A stretch of 64,000 nt of DNA, from assembly GCF_001445655.1 (NCBI RefSeq), contig NZ_LNBE01000002.1, positions 930,001 through 994,000 of the forward strand, in the 5' to 3' direction. Positions 8,193-16,690 of this stretch are shown here, piece after piece (within the stretch, counting starts at the first letter, position 1; each line of letters starts with the position of its first letter). A program made the translations under genes and the position numbers. The DNA is from Streptomyces roseifaciens. Lineage in GTDB: Bacteria > Actinomycetota > Actinomycetes > Streptomycetales > Streptomycetaceae. Under the pieces are notes generated by a model. The model saw only the letters and a program-made list of their open reading frames with translations, had not been told where the DNA came from and searched no databases.

Positions 8193-9737
8193 TCAGATCC
8201 GGCCAGGCGTGTCGGCGGCATCGGCGAGCAACCGGGCCAGCTGCCGGTGACCGGAACGGTTGGCGTCATCAAAGGGCGTCCCGCCCCAGCGGTCCACCGG
8301 CTTCGGGTCGACTCCCACGGACAGCAGAAATTCCACGGTTTCCCGGTGCCCCTCGGCCGCGGCCAGATGCAAGGCGGTGCGTCCGTCGTAGTCGGTGGCG
8401 CCGAGGGGGACGTTGCAGGCTGCCATGCGGCGGATCTCGCTGAGGTCGCCCTGACTGGCGGCGAAACACAGCCCGACGATGCCTTCGATGGCACTCTGCT
8501 GACGCTTGAGGCGGGGGTCGCGTTTGCCGGACTCGGCACCGTTGCCGGTGAGCAGGTCGTAGGTGTGGACGTTGTAGCAGTCGACCAGGCGCCGGCAGAC
8601 CTCGATCCCGCGCACGGAATTCCCCTGGGCATCCAGACGGGGTGACCAGATGGCGATGCCCATCAGCTGGGGCACGACCAGCATCAAAGCACCGGACACC
8701 CCGCTCTTGGCCGGAAGGCCGATGGTGAAGGCGAACTCACCCGAGAAGTCGTACATGCCGCACGAGGACATCAGCGACAGGCAGTGGCGCACCGTCTGGG
8801 CGGAGAACACGGGATCCTCCGTCAGCGGACACACCCCCGCGTTGGCCAGGGAGGCCGCCGCGACGGCCAGTTGCTGTGCATTGAGCTCGATCGAACAGCA
8901 CTGGAAGTAGAACTCCAAGGTGGCCAGAAGGTCGGTGCCGGGCGGGAAGGCGCCGCGTTCGCGCATCGAGTAGCCGAGAGCGAAGTTCCGGTCCGCGGTG
9001 TTGCGCTCGGACAGATAGACAGAATTGTTGAAACCGACGCTGCGCCCGCCCGCAAGGCGTTTCCAGGTCTCGGCCACGTAGTCGAAGCGGTCCGCGGCGT
9101 CCAGGCCGCGCTGGATGAGCGCGCAGCTCATGATGGCCCCGGCATTTATCATCGGGTTGTGCGGCAGCCCCGCCTTGTTGAAGGTCAGTTCGTTGAAGCC
9201 GTGCCCGCTCGGTTCCCGTCCCACATGGCGGTGGACGGTGTCGGATCCGTGCTCCTCCAGGGTGAGGCAGTAGCTGACGGTCTTGGACACCGACTGCAGG
9301 CAGAAGTTCACACCCGCGTCCCCGATGGAAAAGCGCTGCCCGTCCACCGTACACACCGACATGGCGAACTGGTCCGCGTCCACCCGCGCGAGCTGGGGAA
9401 TGTACGCGGCGACGGCGCCGGTCCGATCGGCGTGGACCTCCTGGTAGATGCGCTGGAGGTCGTCCACCAGCGCCGGGAAATCAGGAACTGCGAGTTCCCC
9501 GCGGGCGGCCCGTTCGATGATGCCGCGGTTGCCTCGGGTGGCGGCGGCGAACTCCTCCACAGTCAGCAGTAGCGGCTCGGTCCGTAAGCGGGCAGGGCGG
9601 GCGCGCTCCAGATTGTCAATGGTCTCGGCGATCCTCGGGTCGTCGGGCAGAATGCCTGCCCGGCGCAGCACCTCCAGCAGCCGGTCGGGAGAGAGTAGGC
9701 CGGATGAATCTTGCTCAAAACAGCCGAAGACGCCCAC
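8193..9737 (-). CDS. glsA: Glutaminase with C-terminal ankyrin repeats, 514 aa
   Basis: Hydrolyses glutamine to glutamate and ammonia through a beta-lactamase-like serine fold. The GTG start at 9737 follows GGAGG. Residues 1-45 are EF-hand-like (FEQDSSGLLSPDRLLEVLRR), matching the N-terminal helical region of animal-type glutaminases. The catalytic core, about 75-370, has YIPQLA, the SxxK motif QSVSKTVSYCL, NPMINAGAIMSCALIQ and the oxyanion segment GLPAKSGVSG. The C-terminus, about 410-510, has two or three ankyrin repeats (YDGRTALHLAAAEGHRETVE, WGGTPFDDANRSGH). The architecture equals eukaryotic GLS rather than the short bacterial GlsA. It is intact and seemingly monocistronic. Confidence 0.92.
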   Translation of the reverse strand: MGVFGCFEQDSSGLLSPDRLLEVLRRAGILPDDPRIAETIDNLERARPARLRTEPLLLTVEEFAAATRGNRGIIERAARGELAVPDFPALVDDLQRIYQEVHADRTGAVAAYIPQLARVDADQFAMSVCTVDGQRFSIGDAGVNFCLQSVSKTVSYCLTLEEHGSDTVHRHVGREPSGHGFNELTFNKAGLPHNPMINAGAIMSCALIQRGLDAADRFDYVAETWKRLAGGRSVGFNNSVYLSERNTADRNFALGYSMRERGAFPPGTDLLATLEFYFQCCSIELNAQQLAVAAASLANAGVCPLTEDPVFSAQTVRHCLSLMSSCGMYDFSGEFAFTIGLPAKSGVSGALMLVVPQLMGIAIWSPRLDAQGNSVRGIEVCRRLVDCYNVHTYDLLTGNGAESGKRDPRLKRQQSAIEGIVGLCFAASQGDLSEIRRMAACNVPLGATDYDGRTALHLAAAEGHRETVEFLLSVGVDPKPVDRWGGTPFDDANRSGHRQLARLLADAADTPGRI

Positions 9738-10092
9738 ATGAGTTCCTCCACCCTGGCCGCAAAGGGTCCTGGACACAAAGGAGCGGGCCTCGGACCGCTT
9801 CCCAGCCTTCGCAGCAGGCAAAGAGCTCCTCCGATCAGTTGCAGGCAGGGCCTCGTGTCTCTCCAGGAACAGCTGATGGACTGCATGGCCCAGCCGGTGA
9901 GGCCGACGGAGTGCATCGGCCCCAGCAATCCCACCGCAACGACGATTCCCGGCCACCAGCGACGAAAACCAGCCTCACCGGGCCCGGCGCACTCGGGCGA
10001 GTGGTGCGGTTGCGGGCACCAGGGCGTTCCGCTCCCCACGCGCTGCACGCCCCTGAAACGCTCCGTCCACGCCCACGCAAGAAGCGCTCGCT
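9738..10092. other. Intergenic region with possible membrane-protein remnant
   Basis: No intact gene. On the minus strand 9830-9990 encodes a hydrophobic run (WWPGIVVAVGLLGPMHSVGL) that may be the end of a lost membrane protein. There is no start or family signature. Confidence 0.35.
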
Positions 10093-10480
10093 GTGCAGTA
10101 CCACCGCTACGGCGTTTCCGAAGTCCTCGGGATGGAGGCGGCTGAAGAGCCGCACGCCGGGCCCGGCCAGGTCTGTATCGCGGTGCGTGCGCGCCACGGG
10201 CGTCACCCCTTCTGATCGGCACCTGCGCGCAGGGATGCTGCGGGACATCAGCCCCGTGGGCTTCCCCCACATCCCCGGCATGCACGCTGCCGGAATCGTC
10301 GACGAGGTAGGCGAGGGGGCGACCGGCACAGCCGTGGGAGATGCGATCTTCGACCTCGTCCCATCGCAGATCCGGGAGGCGCGGCGGCCCGGCATGTGGT
10401 GCTGGAGGCGTGGCGAGGTCCGCCTCGACGTTGTTGCCGGTGGGCCCGAGCCTTCCAGGGGGCACTCCATCGCTCGAAGG
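10093..10480 (+). pseudogene. Zinc-free quinone oxidoreductase, N-terminal remnant
   Basis: From GTG 10093 the text reads QYHRYGVSEVLGMEAAEEP and GPGQVCIAVRA. It then shifts frame to VTPSDRHLRAGMLRDISPVG, FPHIPGMHAAGIVDEVGEGA and VGDAIFDLVP. This is the N-terminal GroES-like half of an MDR family NADPH:quinone reductase. A one-base frameshift lies near 10185 and similarity fades after about 10400 with another shift. The Rossmann half is missing, so it is non-functional. Confidence 0.7.
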
Positions 10481-10648
10481 GAAGGTCACCGCCTCGTGGT
10501 CCAGATTCGCCATGAACTTCGCACTGCTGCCGCCATGCAGGAGCGAGGGGGAGACCCGGGCGCCGGTTCGTCGAGGGCGTCCACACCTTCGATCATCACC
10601 AGTCGGCGCCAAGGGCGGGCTGAGTCCGGGTCGGGCGCTGTCGAGCCG

Positions 10649-11140
10649 CTACGTGGTCCGGGCGGGACGCCAGGCTGCCGCTTCGAGGAAGTGCACGTCG
10701 TAACGGGCCTGTTCGGGCAGCAGGCTGTCGAAGGAGTCCAGGCCGTGCTGGATACGGCCCAGCGCCCGGAAGTATCCGAAGCGGTCGACACCCGGCGTCA
10801 GGACCGCCAGGAGCTCGGCGGTGCAACCGGCAGCGGCACCGAAAGCATGCGCCACCTTGGGCGGCACGACGACCATGCCGCCCTGCCCCACCGACACTCT
10901 CTCCTCGCCGACAAGGAACTCCACCCTCCCGTCGAGTACGTAGAAGAGCTCCGTCGACAGCGCGTGGTAATGCGGCCGTGCGCCGTCGGCGCCCTCACCA
11001 AGAGCAAGGTGGTTGGCACCCAGTGCCCCGCCGGTATCGCCGGCATCGGCCAGCAGCCGGAAGCCTCCGCGGTGCGGCAGCGTTACGTACTCGGCCTCCT
11101 CGGGCCGCACGATCAGCCCGGTCTCCTGCCTGTTCTCCAT
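10649..11140 (-). CDS. Cupin-domain protein, 163 aa
   Basis: A single beta-barrel cupin. Metal-binding residues lie in ARPHYHALSTELFYVLDGRVEF (HxH and a later Glu) and PPKVAHAFG (His). Flanks are LGANHLALGEG and GGFRLLADAGDTGG. Such small Streptomyces cupins act as isomerases, dioxygenases or ligand sensors, and the function cannot be narrowed further. ATG 11140 follows GGAG at 8 bp. It lies 110 bp downstream of a convergently oriented reductase on the same strand and could share its transcript. Confidence 0.8.
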   Translation of the reverse strand: MENRQETGLIVRPEEAEYVTLPHRGGFRLLADAGDTGGALGANHLALGEGADGARPHYHALSTELFYVLDGRVEFLVGEERVSVGQGGMVVVPPKVAHAFGAAAGCTAELLAVLTPGVDRFGYFRALGRIQHGLDSFDSLLPEQARYDVHFLEAAAWRPARTT

Positions 11141-11250
11141 CAAGACTCCTTGGTGGTGGCCCCCTGGGGGAGGCGGCTTTCTACGGTCGAAGCCCTGCCT
11201 CCCGCCGTCGAAGGCCAGGCGACGGGGAGGCAGGGCACTGTCCGGCTCGA

Positions 11251-11982
11251 TCAGGCGGCGTGGCCGCCGTCGACGGAGAACTCGGATCCGGTGGTGTAGG
11301 CAGCCCCGTCTCCGGCGAGGAAGAGAACCATGGCCGCGACCTCCTCCGGGCGGCCGAACCGGCCGAGGGCCGTCATCGCGGCCTGAGGGGCCGCGTGGGG
11401 CCCGTCGGCCGGGTTCATGTCGGTGTCGACCGGCCCGGGGTGGACGATGTTGGCGGTGATGCCCCGTTCGCCGAGTTCCCGGGCGAGGGCCTTGGTGAGC
11501 CCGGTCAGCGCCGACTTGCTCATCGCGTAGAGCGTTCCGCCGGGGCCGGGTACCCGCTGGGTCATGCAGGTACCGATGGTGATGATCCGGCCGCCCTGGC
11601 CCATGTGGCCCGCTGCGGCCTGCGAGGCGAGGAAGGCACCCCGTACGTTGACCGCGAGCACGCGGTCGACGTCGGCCGGTGTCAACTCGCCCAGCGGGCC
11701 CAGGATGCCCGCGCCCGCGTTGTTGACCAGCACATCGAGCCGGCCGAGTGTCTGCACCGCCCAGTTGACGGCGCCCGCCGCGTCACCGGCGTCGCCCGCG
11801 TCCGCCCTGACGGCGACCCCTCTGCGGCCGGTTGCCTCGATCTTGCGGACCACTTCCTTGGCCGCCGCCTCCTTGGCCGTGTAGGTGATGGCCACATCGG
11901 CTCCCGCCTCGGCCATGGCCAGTGCGATCGCCGCCCCGATGCCCCGGCTGCCGCCTGTCACCAGAACCGTCTTGCCGTTCAT
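11251..11982 (-). CDS. SDR family NAD(P)-dependent oxidoreductase, 243 aa
   Basis: A classical short-chain dehydrogenase. TGGSRGIGAAIA at residues 9-20 is the TGxxxGxG cofactor loop, NNAG is near 91, and the catalytic Ser region and YAMSK are at about 152-156. The tail FSVDGGHAA is typical of FabG-like reductases. It lacks an acidic residue after beta-2 (ITYTAKEAAAK), which points to NADP(H). The start has a strong GAGGAGG site. It probably reduces a carbonyl substrate. Its neighbour on the same strand is the cupin gene. Confidence 0.9.
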   Translation of the reverse strand: MNGKTVLVTGGSRGIGAAIALAMAEAGADVAITYTAKEAAAKEVVRKIEATGRRGVAVRADAGDAGDAAGAVNWAVQTLGRLDVLVNNAGAGILGPLGELTPADVDRVLAVNVRGAFLASQAAAGHMGQGGRIITIGTCMTQRVPGPGGTLYAMSKSALTGLTKALARELGERGITANIVHPGPVDTDMNPADGPHAAPQAAMTALGRFGRPEEVAAMVLFLAGDGAAYTTGSEFSVDGGHAA

Positions 11983-12109
11983 GGATCCTCCTCGTCATTG
12001 GTTGCTGGTTCAATGAAACGAGACGGTGATCGCCGGCGCTGGCGGGAATCGGCCCTGGCATTCAGGCTGCGAAGGCGCATAGCTGAGTCACCGGTGGGGT
12101 GCAGCAGGT

Positions 12110-12345
12110 GTCACCAGTTGCAGCTTGCACCTGCACAAGCGCGCCCCTGACTTCGAACGTGCCGCAGCTTTTGTGAGCCGTCTGCGAGGCCCCCGCCTTC
12201 GGCCGTGCCCTCGCAGACGAGCACGGCGCCGCAGGCGCGGGCCCGCTCCTCGAAGAGAGCCCGCGAGGAACGGGAGCCGACCTCCTCGTCGGAGGTCGCC
12301 ATGATCTCGATACCCGAGGGAGTAATGTCGTGATTGGGGTGATCC
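12110..12345 (-). pseudogene. M20-family peptidase fragment
   Basis: On the minus strand ITPSGIEIMATSDEEVGSRS then SRALFEERARACGAVLVCEG matches the metal-binding central block of M20 glutamate-carboxypeptidase-like enzymes. The block carries the catalytic Glu-Glu in DEEVGS. The following KSCGTFEVRG segment lies in another frame. Neither end is present. It is a truncated remnant lying next to the transposase fragment. Confidence 0.7.
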
Positions 12346-12559
12346 GGCGCTCAGGTGCTGACTCCCGTGCTGACTTGGTGCTGACTATGCAGCGTTGAAT
12401 TTCGACATTTGGGTACGGATTGGTCATGTGAGCGGTGTGCGGGGTGGGTCTTCAGCGAGGAGAGCACCGCGTCCTTGGCGGCGCGCGAGGCAGGGCCGTG
12501 CGGGCCCCCGGCGCTGCCGGGGCCAGCCGACGGGCCGGGACCATCCTCGGCCGACGACA

Positions 12560-12840
12560 TGGATCTGGCGTCCGTTGTGCTGTCCCGGCTGGGCCTTGAG
12601 GAACGACGGCAACTGCCGGAGAGAGCCGAGCACGTCCGGGAGGTTCTCTACGGCTACCGGTCAGGCAGCCGTGAGTTGGCTGGCGAGGGCGAGCCGCGTC
12701 CCGGCTACGATCCGGCGCTGCCGAAGATGGTCCGCTATCGGACCAAGGCCGACGAGCTCGGCATCTCGGTACGCACCATCGGGCGCCGGGTGGCGGGGCT
12801 GGAGAGCGGCGGCGAAGCCGCTCTGGCGACCACGGCGTCA
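12560..12840 (+). mobile_element. Mu/IS481-type transposase N-terminal fragment
   Basis: MDLASVVLSRLGLEERRQLP is followed by VREVLYGYRSGSRELA and MVRYRTKADELGISVRTIGR. This corresponds to the N-terminal DNA-binding region of actinobacterial Mu-type integrases. Similarity stops around GGEAALATT (about 12835), before any DDE catalytic domain. Exactly there the minus strand begins to read as the tail of lasB1. I infer that an insertion-deletion event fused the element to the lasso locus and removed what lay beyond. The frame is open upstream to 12409 but without recognisable sequence. Confidence 0.65.
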
Positions 12841-13068
12841 GCGAGGAGCGTCCTGCCGTGTCGCTGCGGGAGCGTTCGACGGTGAGCTGGGGGTAGGCCT
12901 CGCGGAGCCTGCACGCCGTGTCGGCCAGGGCGGCGCCGCCGAGCAGGGTGCGCAGGATGAGGGCCGCGGTTCCGTTGAGCTGCCAGTACCGGCCGGTGAC
13001 CTCGTCTAGCAGCACATGCCGTCCCCGGTGTCCGTCGCGCAGGCGTCATGGCGCAGGGCGAGGCTCAC
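12840..13068 (-). pseudogene. lasB1: Lasso peptide RRE/PqqD-like protein B1, frameshifted
   Basis: GTG 13068 overlaps the lasC stop in a GTGA, the coupling expected for a C-B1 operon. It reads SLALRHDACATDTGDGM and then stops. The homologous continuation, VLLDEVTGRYWQLNG and ALILRTLLGG, is in the next frame; one G restored in ATGTG near 13015 (ATGGTG) would join them. A second shift after LTVERSRSDTA leads to TLLADAVVARAAS. B1 (RRE) proteins bind the lasso leader peptide and present it to the protease and cyclase. The 3' end abuts a transposase fragment. Either the gene is dead or the sequence has errors. Confidence 0.75.
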
Positions 13069-14969
13069 GATGCTCCTTGGGGGGCCGCGGGGCTCGGTGG
13101 GCAGGTGCTCCCGGCACGGGTACGGAGCCAGATCTCGTTGCCGAGGCTGGGGTTGAGGGAGCGCAGTGCGTTCGGTGTGGGGTGGACCCCGAGCAAGCTG
13201 GTGCGGATGGCCGTGGTGTCGATCAGTCCGGCCCGGGCGAGGTGTGAGTCGTCGAACAGCTCTACCAGCGTGGCCCGGTTGTGGCGCAGGCTGTGGTGGA
13301 AGTCGGCGCTGTATTCGCCTTTGGTGCGCCGGCGCAGGACGGAGTCGGGGATGATGCCGTCCATCGCGGCGGCGAGTACTGGTTTGTACCGGCCGGGGGT
13401 GCTGCGTTCGGGCACGCGGATGGCGAGCGCCGCTTCGAGCACGTTGTCGTCGAGGTAGGGCGCGGCGTACGCCAGTCCCTTGCGGGAGAACACGTGGTCC
13501 AGCTGGCGGACGCCGCGCCCGCCGGCCTGTACGCAGGTGAGCGCCGCGTGCTGTCCCCGTCGGGGCGCGAGGGCCTCGGCGGTCCCGGCGGCTTCGCGGA
13601 GCAGGCTCTGCACGGTGCGGACCGCCTCGGGGGTCGCCCATGAGGGCATGGGCAGGTCCATGCCCCACGCCGTCGAGGGGGCGCGGCGGCGGCCTGGTGC
13701 GGTGGGAGGCGGCTCCGGCTCGATGAGGCTGTCCGCCCAGGCCGCCAGCCACTGGGCGAAGGTCCGGCGGTCGGCGAGCTGGCGCAGCAGCGGCCACAAG
13801 GGCCAGCGCTGGGAGTCGCGGTGTGTGCGGATGCGGGCGAACGCCGCCAGCGGATGGCTTCGGACGTAATCGTGCAGGTGCGGGGGAAGCGCGGAGAAGA
13901 GTTCGTCCCCGCCTCCGCCCATCATGTGCAGGCGTGACCCGCGGGCGGTCATCAGACGGGCCATCGTTGCGATTCTGGCGCTGTCGCGTACCCAGGGGCC
14001 CGGTTCGTCGGTAGGGACCGTGCTGCCGGTCAGATCCGTCAAGCCGCTGTACCACAGGGGCCATTCACGGGCGGAGGGTGTCACGTGCTCGATGCCGGGA
14101 AGCATGGCGGTGGCGTGTGCGGCCCAGGCGTTGTCGTCGTTGTCGGGGTCGAGGCTCTGCCAGCGCAGGGTCACCAGCCGGGCCTTCTCCGGCTGCCTCC
14201 GGTCCTGCTCCTGGGCGGCCAGGAAGCACAGACTGGTGGAATCCAGGCCTCCTGAGAGGTCCGAGCTCACCGTGCCGCCGCCGGCCGTGCAAGCGCGCAC
14301 CGCGGCGGTCAGCGCCTCGCGCACCGCGGGCACCCCTTGTGTCAGGGTGAGTTCCGCCTCCGGAGGGCTCCACCACCGTTGTGTACGGGCCCGTCCGTCC
14401 GCCTCGATCAGCAGGCAGTCATGGAGACGCAGGCCCTGTACGCCCCGCCACACGCACCGCTCGTCCAGCGGATACGGAGGATGCGAGGCCAGGAGGTGAA
14501 GAGCCAGGAGCCCCTCGTCCACGCCCGGCCCGGCCCCCGTCGCAGCCGCGGCCGCCACGGCGAGCCTGTCCGCTCTGTCGGCGGCCACCACCACCCCGCC
14601 CACGCGTGCGTGGAAGAGCCGCCGCACCCCGGATGCGCTGCCCCTGGCCCGGACCCGGCCGTCCACCGAGGCCAGAAGATGAAAGCTGCCCGTCAGGCCC
14701 TGGGCGGCCCGCTCCACGTCCGCCAGGTCACGGACCTGGCCGGCTCGCGCGGACAGCGCATCAGGGGTGACCGGGCAGCGCCCGATCACCGCCAGCCGCC
14801 GCGCCCCTGCCGCGCCCACCGTCACATGCCCGTCCGGCCAGCAGCCCAGCAACCACGGCCGGCCGGAGTGGTGGGGGACGGCCTCGGTCGCCCAGGGGCG
14901 CAGCAGTCGCGCAGCGGCCGCGCCCGATTCACCGTCCGGGAGGACCGCGAACCACACGTCACCGGGCAT
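13065..14969 (-). CDS. lasC: Lasso peptide cyclase (asparagine-synthetase-like), 634 aa
   Basis: A homologue of asparagine synthetase B that adenylates an Asp or Glu side chain and forms the macrolactam with the core N-terminus. The N-terminal glutaminase-like half lacks the catalytic Cys2 (starts MPGDVWF), as expected for lasso cyclases, which need no ammonia. The ATP-pyrophosphatase domain has SGGLDST at residues 239-245 and GGGGDELFS further on. The length is normal for actinobacterial LasC. It starts 18 bp after the precursor gene and its stop overlaps the lasB1 start, giving operon lasA-lasC-lasB1. Confidence 0.93.
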   Translation of the reverse strand: MPGDVWFAVLPDGESGAAAARLLRPWATEAVPHHSGRPWLLGCWPDGHVTVGAAGARRLAVIGRCPVTPDALSARAGQVRDLADVERAAQGLTGSFHLLASVDGRVRARGSASGVRRLFHARVGGVVVAADRADRLAVAAAAATGAGPGVDEGLLALHLLASHPPYPLDERCVWRGVQGLRLHDCLLIEADGRARTQRWWSPPEAELTLTQGVPAVREALTAAVRACTAGGGTVSSDLSGGLDSTSLCFLAAQEQDRRQPEKARLVTLRWQSLDPDNDDNAWAAHATAMLPGIEHVTPSAREWPLWYSGLTDLTGSTVPTDEPGPWVRDSARIATMARLMTARGSRLHMMGGGGDELFSALPPHLHDYVRSHPLAAFARIRTHRDSQRWPLWPLLRQLADRRTFAQWLAAWADSLIEPEPPPTAPGRRRAPSTAWGMDLPMPSWATPEAVRTVQSLLREAAGTAEALAPRRGQHAALTCVQAGGRGVRQLDHVFSRKGLAYAAPYLDDNVLEAALAIRVPERSTPGRYKPVLAAAMDGIIPDSVLRRRTKGEYSADFHHSLRHNRATLVELFDDSHLARAGLIDTTAIRTSLLGVHPTPNALRSLNPSLGNEIWLRTRAGSTCPPSPAAPQGAS

Positions 14970-14987
14970 AGGTTGACGGCCCCGACC

Positions 14988-15125
14988 TCAGCTGGGGCCC
15001 AAGTACCACTCATAGGGAGGGAATCCACCCTCGTACTGCGCCCCGATGGCCTCGCCGCGCGTCAGATCGGCGAAGTCACCGACCTCCACCATCACCGGCG
15101 GTTCGTACAACTCCTGCTGATGCAT
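14988..15125 (-). CDS. lasA: Lasso peptide precursor, 45 aa
   Basis: A short gene directly upstream of the cyclase. The leader MHQQELYEPPVMVEVG then DFADLTR has the actinobacterial lasso signature YxxP..G.F...T, with Thr at the -2 position. Cleavage after TR gives a 22-residue core: ring segment GEAIGAQYE (Gly1 joined to Glu9, a nine-residue macrolactam), then loop and tail GGFPPYEWYLGPS. There is no Cys, so it would be class II. The tail is rich in Tyr, Trp and Pro, which could serve as steric plugs. ATG 15125 has GGGGG 8-9 bp upstream. I do not recognise this core among named lasso peptides. Confidence 0.92.
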   Translation of the reverse strand: MHQQELYEPPVMVEVGDFADLTRGEAIGAQYEGGFPPYEWYLGPS

Positions 15126-15201
15126 GAAGAACCCCCTGCTGTCAGTACTCAGTTCAGTGCGGAATCTGCACCTAGCCCGGAAGTGCCCGGAACATCCCGG
15201 A

Positions 15202-15510
15202 CTACACCCAGTGGCGATGCAATCCGCCTGAAAGAGTGGCGGGGGCCAACGTCTGAGCACATGGGAACGCCGGGCCGTGCGGCCCGGCGTAGTGGGGCGA
15301 CCCAGCCGCCCTCAGGCACAAGCCGGGCCACCCATCGCTCTGCCCGACAGCGCGTGACATGCCGGGCCCCAGAGCCGTGGTCCTGGCCACGCCCTGAGCA
15401 CAGGCCGCCTGGTCGGCATAAGGGGCCGGCGCGACGATCGCTGCTCCGCCCACGACGAGGGCCGTGGCACCCACAGCAGTGGCAAGACCGACACGGAGAT
15501 TGGAGTTCAT
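15202..15510 (-). CDS. Small secreted protein, 102 aa
   Basis: ATG 15510 follows AAGGAAG. Residues 1-33 form a signal peptide (NLRVGLATAVGATALVVGGA). The remaining about 70 residues hold three cysteines (AACAQG, GLCLRA, FPCAQ) and no known domain. It lies on the same strand upstream of lasA but is separated by 76 bp. It could be co-transcribed or unrelated. Coding potential is supported mainly by the signal peptide and ribosome site. Confidence 0.55.
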   Translation of the reverse strand: MNSNLRVGLATAVGATALVVGGAAIVAPAPYADQAACAQGVARTTALGPGMSRAVGQSDGWPGLCLRAAGSPHYAGPHGPAFPCAQTLAPATLSGGLHRHWV

Positions 15511-15841
15511 GACACTTCCTTACGTGAACGGTGAAGCCGGGAACGAAACAACGGACCGGAACACTTGCTTCCAGGGACTCAACCCTTCAACCACACAAAT
15601 GCGACCATCACTTACGCCGTCACAGGCGCAGACACCAGCGCACCAGGCACCTGCCCCACGCGCCCCGATCACTCCGCGCCCCCACCGCTCCCACCTTCAG
15701 GCCCGGCCCTGCTTCAGCACGATCCCGACGGTGCGCCGCATCGCCCGGTGCGCATCACACCGCCAGTTGTCCTTCGTGCCGCACCAGGCGTAGAGGGCTT
15801 CGCTGTCATCCAAGACAGCGGCTGCCCGTTCGCCGAGGGAG

Positions 15842-16108
15842 ATGGACATGGCCGTCTTGACTGCCACGGGAACGCCCGTTCGGGACTATCCGAGGGTGTT
15901 CGTGCTGGTCAGAGGGATGCAAGGGGTGCGCTGCACCTTCCCGGCCGGGCAGGACGTGTCCGCCCGTGTAACCGCCCAGGTCCTGGCCTACATCAAGCCC
16001 GAACGGCCCGCCGGCAACCTGGAAGGCGGCTCCATCGTGGTGACCAGCGACGACGACCAGAACCCGGCCAACAACCGAGCGACCTTCGTGATCAAGGTCT
16101 TGGGCTGA
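15842..16108 (+). CDS. Small beta-rich domain fragment, 88 aa
   Basis: The frame from ATG 15842 reads YPRVFVLVRGMQGVRCTFPA, AQVLAYIKPERPAGNLEGGS and NPANNRATFVIKVLG. The pattern of beta strands with a terminal D-x-NPANN motif resembles the repeated Ig-like (DUF11-type) modules of exported Streptomyces proteins. No signal peptide is present, so it is probably the C-terminal end of a once larger surface protein rather than a complete gene. Confidence 0.5.
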   Translation: MDMAVLTATGTPVRDYPRVFVLVRGMQGVRCTFPAGQDVSARVTAQVLAYIKPERPAGNLEGGSIVVTSDDDQNPANNRATFVIKVLG

Positions 16109-16690
16109 TCGGGGCGGAGGCTTCCCGGACGGTGGCAAAGGACTGCCGTCCGGGGCCTCGTCGAACGGCCGCACCTACATCAGGGCGCTGCCGATCGAAG
16201 GTGTCACCCAGGCCGCCCGGTGGGCGCATGGCGGTCAGCCCCGCTCCGGAAGGCCGCCCCGGTCCGGGTCCTGTCCGGCCGTCGGCGGCTGAGCGGGGCG
16301 CGGACGGGAAGCCGGAAGACGTGGGAGAACCCCTGGCCCATGAGCAACCGGCTCCGTACCGGCTTGGCTGCCGCCGGGAGAGGGCAGCCGGAACCCGGTT
16401 CGAGGCCCGGGAGCGCGCCGCCTGCACCTGGCACCCAGCACGGCCCTTGACGGCGCTGTATGCCGTCGCCCTGATCCACCGCCGTCTCTGGATCCCTTTC
16501 GCCTGCGTCCTGGTGTACACGGTCAGCCAACGGCCATCCGAAGCCCATTTCCAGCTGCCCGAGCGGCTCTCCGCCCAGCCCTTCTCCTCGTCGAAGACGC
16601 CATGGGTACCGCTGTTCGTGGTTCAGTGCCGAATAGAATGCTTCCTTATGTGACCGTTTGAGACTGCCTTCCGGGTGGGGGCCTCGGTGC
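16109..16690. other. Gene-free stretch
   Basis: Long overlapping open frames exist in several phases, which is normal at this GC content, but none shows a ribosome site or domain. Nothing is called. Confidence 0.5.

Noticed and set aside
15842..16174. A 122-codon minus-strand frame opposite the small beta-rich fragment
   Set aside because: The plus-strand reading has strand-like periodicity and the NPANN motif; the minus frame is His/Pro/Gly-rich without a start site.
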